Origin: Promethearchaeota archaeon
Lineage (GTDB): Archaea; Asgardarchaeota; Lokiarchaeia; Sigynarchaeales; SOKP01
NCBI GenBank assembly: GCA_019057975.1
Contig: JAHLWJ010000255.1
Coordinates: forward strand, 1 to 6,534
Length of the DNA: 6,534 bases
Direction of reading: 5' to 3'
The notes under the pieces are model-generated. The model was not told where the DNA came from. It saw only the letters and a program-made list of their open reading frames with translations, and searched no databases. Of the stretch, positions 5,186 through 6,534 are shown one piece after another. Each line of letters begins with the position of its first letter. Position 1 is the first letter of the stretch. Position numbers and translations under genes: made by a program.

Positions 5186-6534
5186 GTGATAAAGTTTCAC
5201 TCAACAAATTACGGCACTCCAGATGTCGACTTTAAAACTGCTGTTCTAAGGGGGCAAGCCTTAGATAAAGGTTTATACATGTTAAATAAGATTCCAACTT
5301 TAGATCATCGAAAGATATTTAGTTTTAAAGACTTAAGTTTACAAGAAATTGCTTTTGAGATTCTAACAAAAATTATTAAAGAACAAATACCAGAAAAGTC
5401 ATTAAAAAAGATTATACATAGTGCTTTGAATTTTGAAATTGGATTAGAGAAAATTGAACAGTATGACTATCTTTGCCATCTAAGTAAAGGTCCTACTTGT
5501 AGCTTCAAAGATTTTGGAGCAAGAGTCTTAGCAAGAATCATGGAGTATTTTCTTTCACTTGAAGAAAAAGAGATAATTATATTAACAGCAACATCCGGTG
5601 ACACTGGTGGAGCAGTAGCTCAAGCTATGTATTCTATGTCAAAAATAAAGGTTATTGTACTCTATCCTAAAGAAGAAATAAGTGACCTTCAAAGAAAGCA
5701 GATGACCACTTTAGGTAAAAATGTTATAGCAATAGGAATTAATGGAAAGTTTGATGACTGTCAAAAAATAATAAAAACTGCTTTTGCAGATAAAGATTTG
5801 CAGGATTATAACTTGTCATCAGCAAATTCTATTAACATAGGGCGACTTCTTCCACAACTTATTTATTATTTTTGGAGTTATTCACGAATTGCCCAAAATC
5901 CAAATGAAAAGGTTATCTACTCAGTACCTTCGGGTAATTTCGGTAATCTTACTGGTGGCCTTATAGCATCCAAAATGGGATTGCCTGTTGAAATGTTTAT
6001 TTCTGCTGTGAATGAGAACGATGAGTTTCCAAAATTTTTGAGTTCTGGAATTTATCAACCAATTGTGCCCTCAAGAAATTGCCTATCTTCTGCCATGAAT
6101 GTTGGTAATCCTAGCAATTTGGCCCGCATATTCGATCTATATGGAGGACAAATTGACGAAAATGGAAATATCCAAAGAAATCCAGGGTTGGAAAAATTAA
6201 GATCGATCATTACATCCTACTCAATAAGTGATGAATTAACAAAAGAGACAATAGTAGGATTTTATAATAAATATGAGAAAATTATTGAACCACATGGTGC
6301 TGTAGGATGGGCAGCTCTTCAGATATATCGTACCAAGAATCCTTATCAAAACGATATTAAATCTATTACTTTTGAAACCGCTGATCCCGCAAAATTTCCT
6401 GATGAAATTATTTCATTAATAAAAAAAAAACCAAAACTGCCCAAAACATTAGAGATCATCCAAAATAAGAAAGAATACCCGAATCCCATCGAGATAAATA
6501 AGTATGAAGATTTCAAATTATTTGTCCAAAATAA
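5186..6534 (+). CDS. thrC: Threonine synthase (3' end just outside window)
   Basis: This PLP enzyme converts O-phospho-L-homoserine to L-threonine and phosphate. The frame opens at GTG 5186, the first possible start after an in-frame TAA at 5180-5182, and runs 449 residues to the right edge without a stop. The N-terminus KFHSTNYGTPDVDFKTAVLR (3-22), then ALDKGLYM, matches the HSTRGxxxxVSFxEAVLxGLAxDGGLY opening of the E. coli/yeast subgroup. GPTCSFKDFGAR (102-113) carries the PLP lysine (Lys108). TSGDTGGAVAQA (136-147) and VPSGNFGN (247-254) are the cofactor-binding loops. NVGNPSN (305-311), EPHGAVGWAAL (368-378) and TADPAKFPD (398-406) are also family-typical. The last residues, KYEDFKLFVQN, resemble the C-terminus of related proteins, so probably only a few codons are missing. 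Start context is poor (only a weak GTGGA at 5174-5178), so translation may be coupled to the gene ending 17 bp upstream. An A10 run at 6421-6430 does not break the frame. Confidence 0.93.
   Translation, partial: MIKFHSTNYGTPDVDFKTAVLRGQALDKGLYMLNKIPTLDHRKIFSFKDLSLQEIAFEILTKIIKEQIPEKSLKKIIHSALNFEIGLEKIEQYDYLCHLSKGPTCSFKDFGARVLARIMEYFLSLEEKEIIILTATSGDTGGAVAQAMYSMSKIKVIVLYPKEEISDLQRKQMTTLGKNVIAIGINGKFDDCQKIIKTAFADKDLQDYNLSSANSINIGRLLPQLIYYFWSYSRIAQNPNEKVIYSVPSGNFGNLTGGLIASKMGLPVEMFISAVNENDEFPKFLSSGIYQPIVPSRNCLSSAMNVGNPSNLARIFDLYGGQIDENGNIQRNPGLEKLRSIITSYSISDELTKETIVGFYNKYEKIIEPHGAVGWAALQIYRTKNPYQNDIKSITFETADPAKFPDEIISLIKKKPKLPKTLEIIQNKKEYPNPIEINKYEDFKLFVQN

Overview
The window is strongly AT-rich, gene-dense DNA that looks archaeal and most likely comes from an Asgard archaeon (Lokiarchaeota/Heimdallarchaeota-type). 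This is an inference from gene content. The clearest clue is a 501-residue protein with an Arf-type small-GTPase domain between two regions resembling longin/roadblock modules, a protein style characteristic of Asgard genomes. Supporting clues are an MtrH-family methyltransferase, a PurM-like protein close to methanogenesis marker 2, and a COG2061-type ACT regulator next to homoserine dehydrogenase. Several starts lack a Shine-Dalgarno, and one has an archaeal TATA-like box at leaderless spacing.

Layout: (a) 1-350 (+) is the C-terminal third of an MtrH-family protein whose start lies outside the window. (b) 369-1874 (-) is the Arf-like GTPase, convergent with the MtrH gene, with 18 bp between stop codons. 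(c) 1875-1968 is a 94-bp, very AT-rich divergent promoter region. (d) 1969-2934 (+) is an AIR synthase (PurM/ThiL/SelD-fold) related protein. (e) 3011-3502 (+) is a tandem ACT-domain protein. (f) 3601-4614 (+) is homoserine dehydrogenase. (g) 4650-5168 (+) is a LOG-like Rossmann protein of the TIGR00725 type. (h) 5186-6534 (+) is threonine synthase, with a GTG start and running off the right edge apparently only a few residues before its natural end.

From 3011 to the end the genes form a threonine-biosynthesis cluster. Homoserine dehydrogenase makes homoserine, the ACT protein is its probable allosteric subunit, and threonine synthase makes threonine from O-phosphohomoserine. No homoserine kinase is visible between them; its usual place is taken by the LOG-like protein of unknown role. 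The left half (MtrH-like, GTPase, PurM-like) is not obviously tied to this pathway. The MtrH-like and PurM-like genes hint at pterin/C1 metabolism nearby.

No tRNA, rRNA, CRISPR array, insertion sequence or long repeat was seen. No intergenic stretch exceeds about 100 bp. The most noteworthy object is the longin-like/Arf/roadblock-like fusion GTPase.
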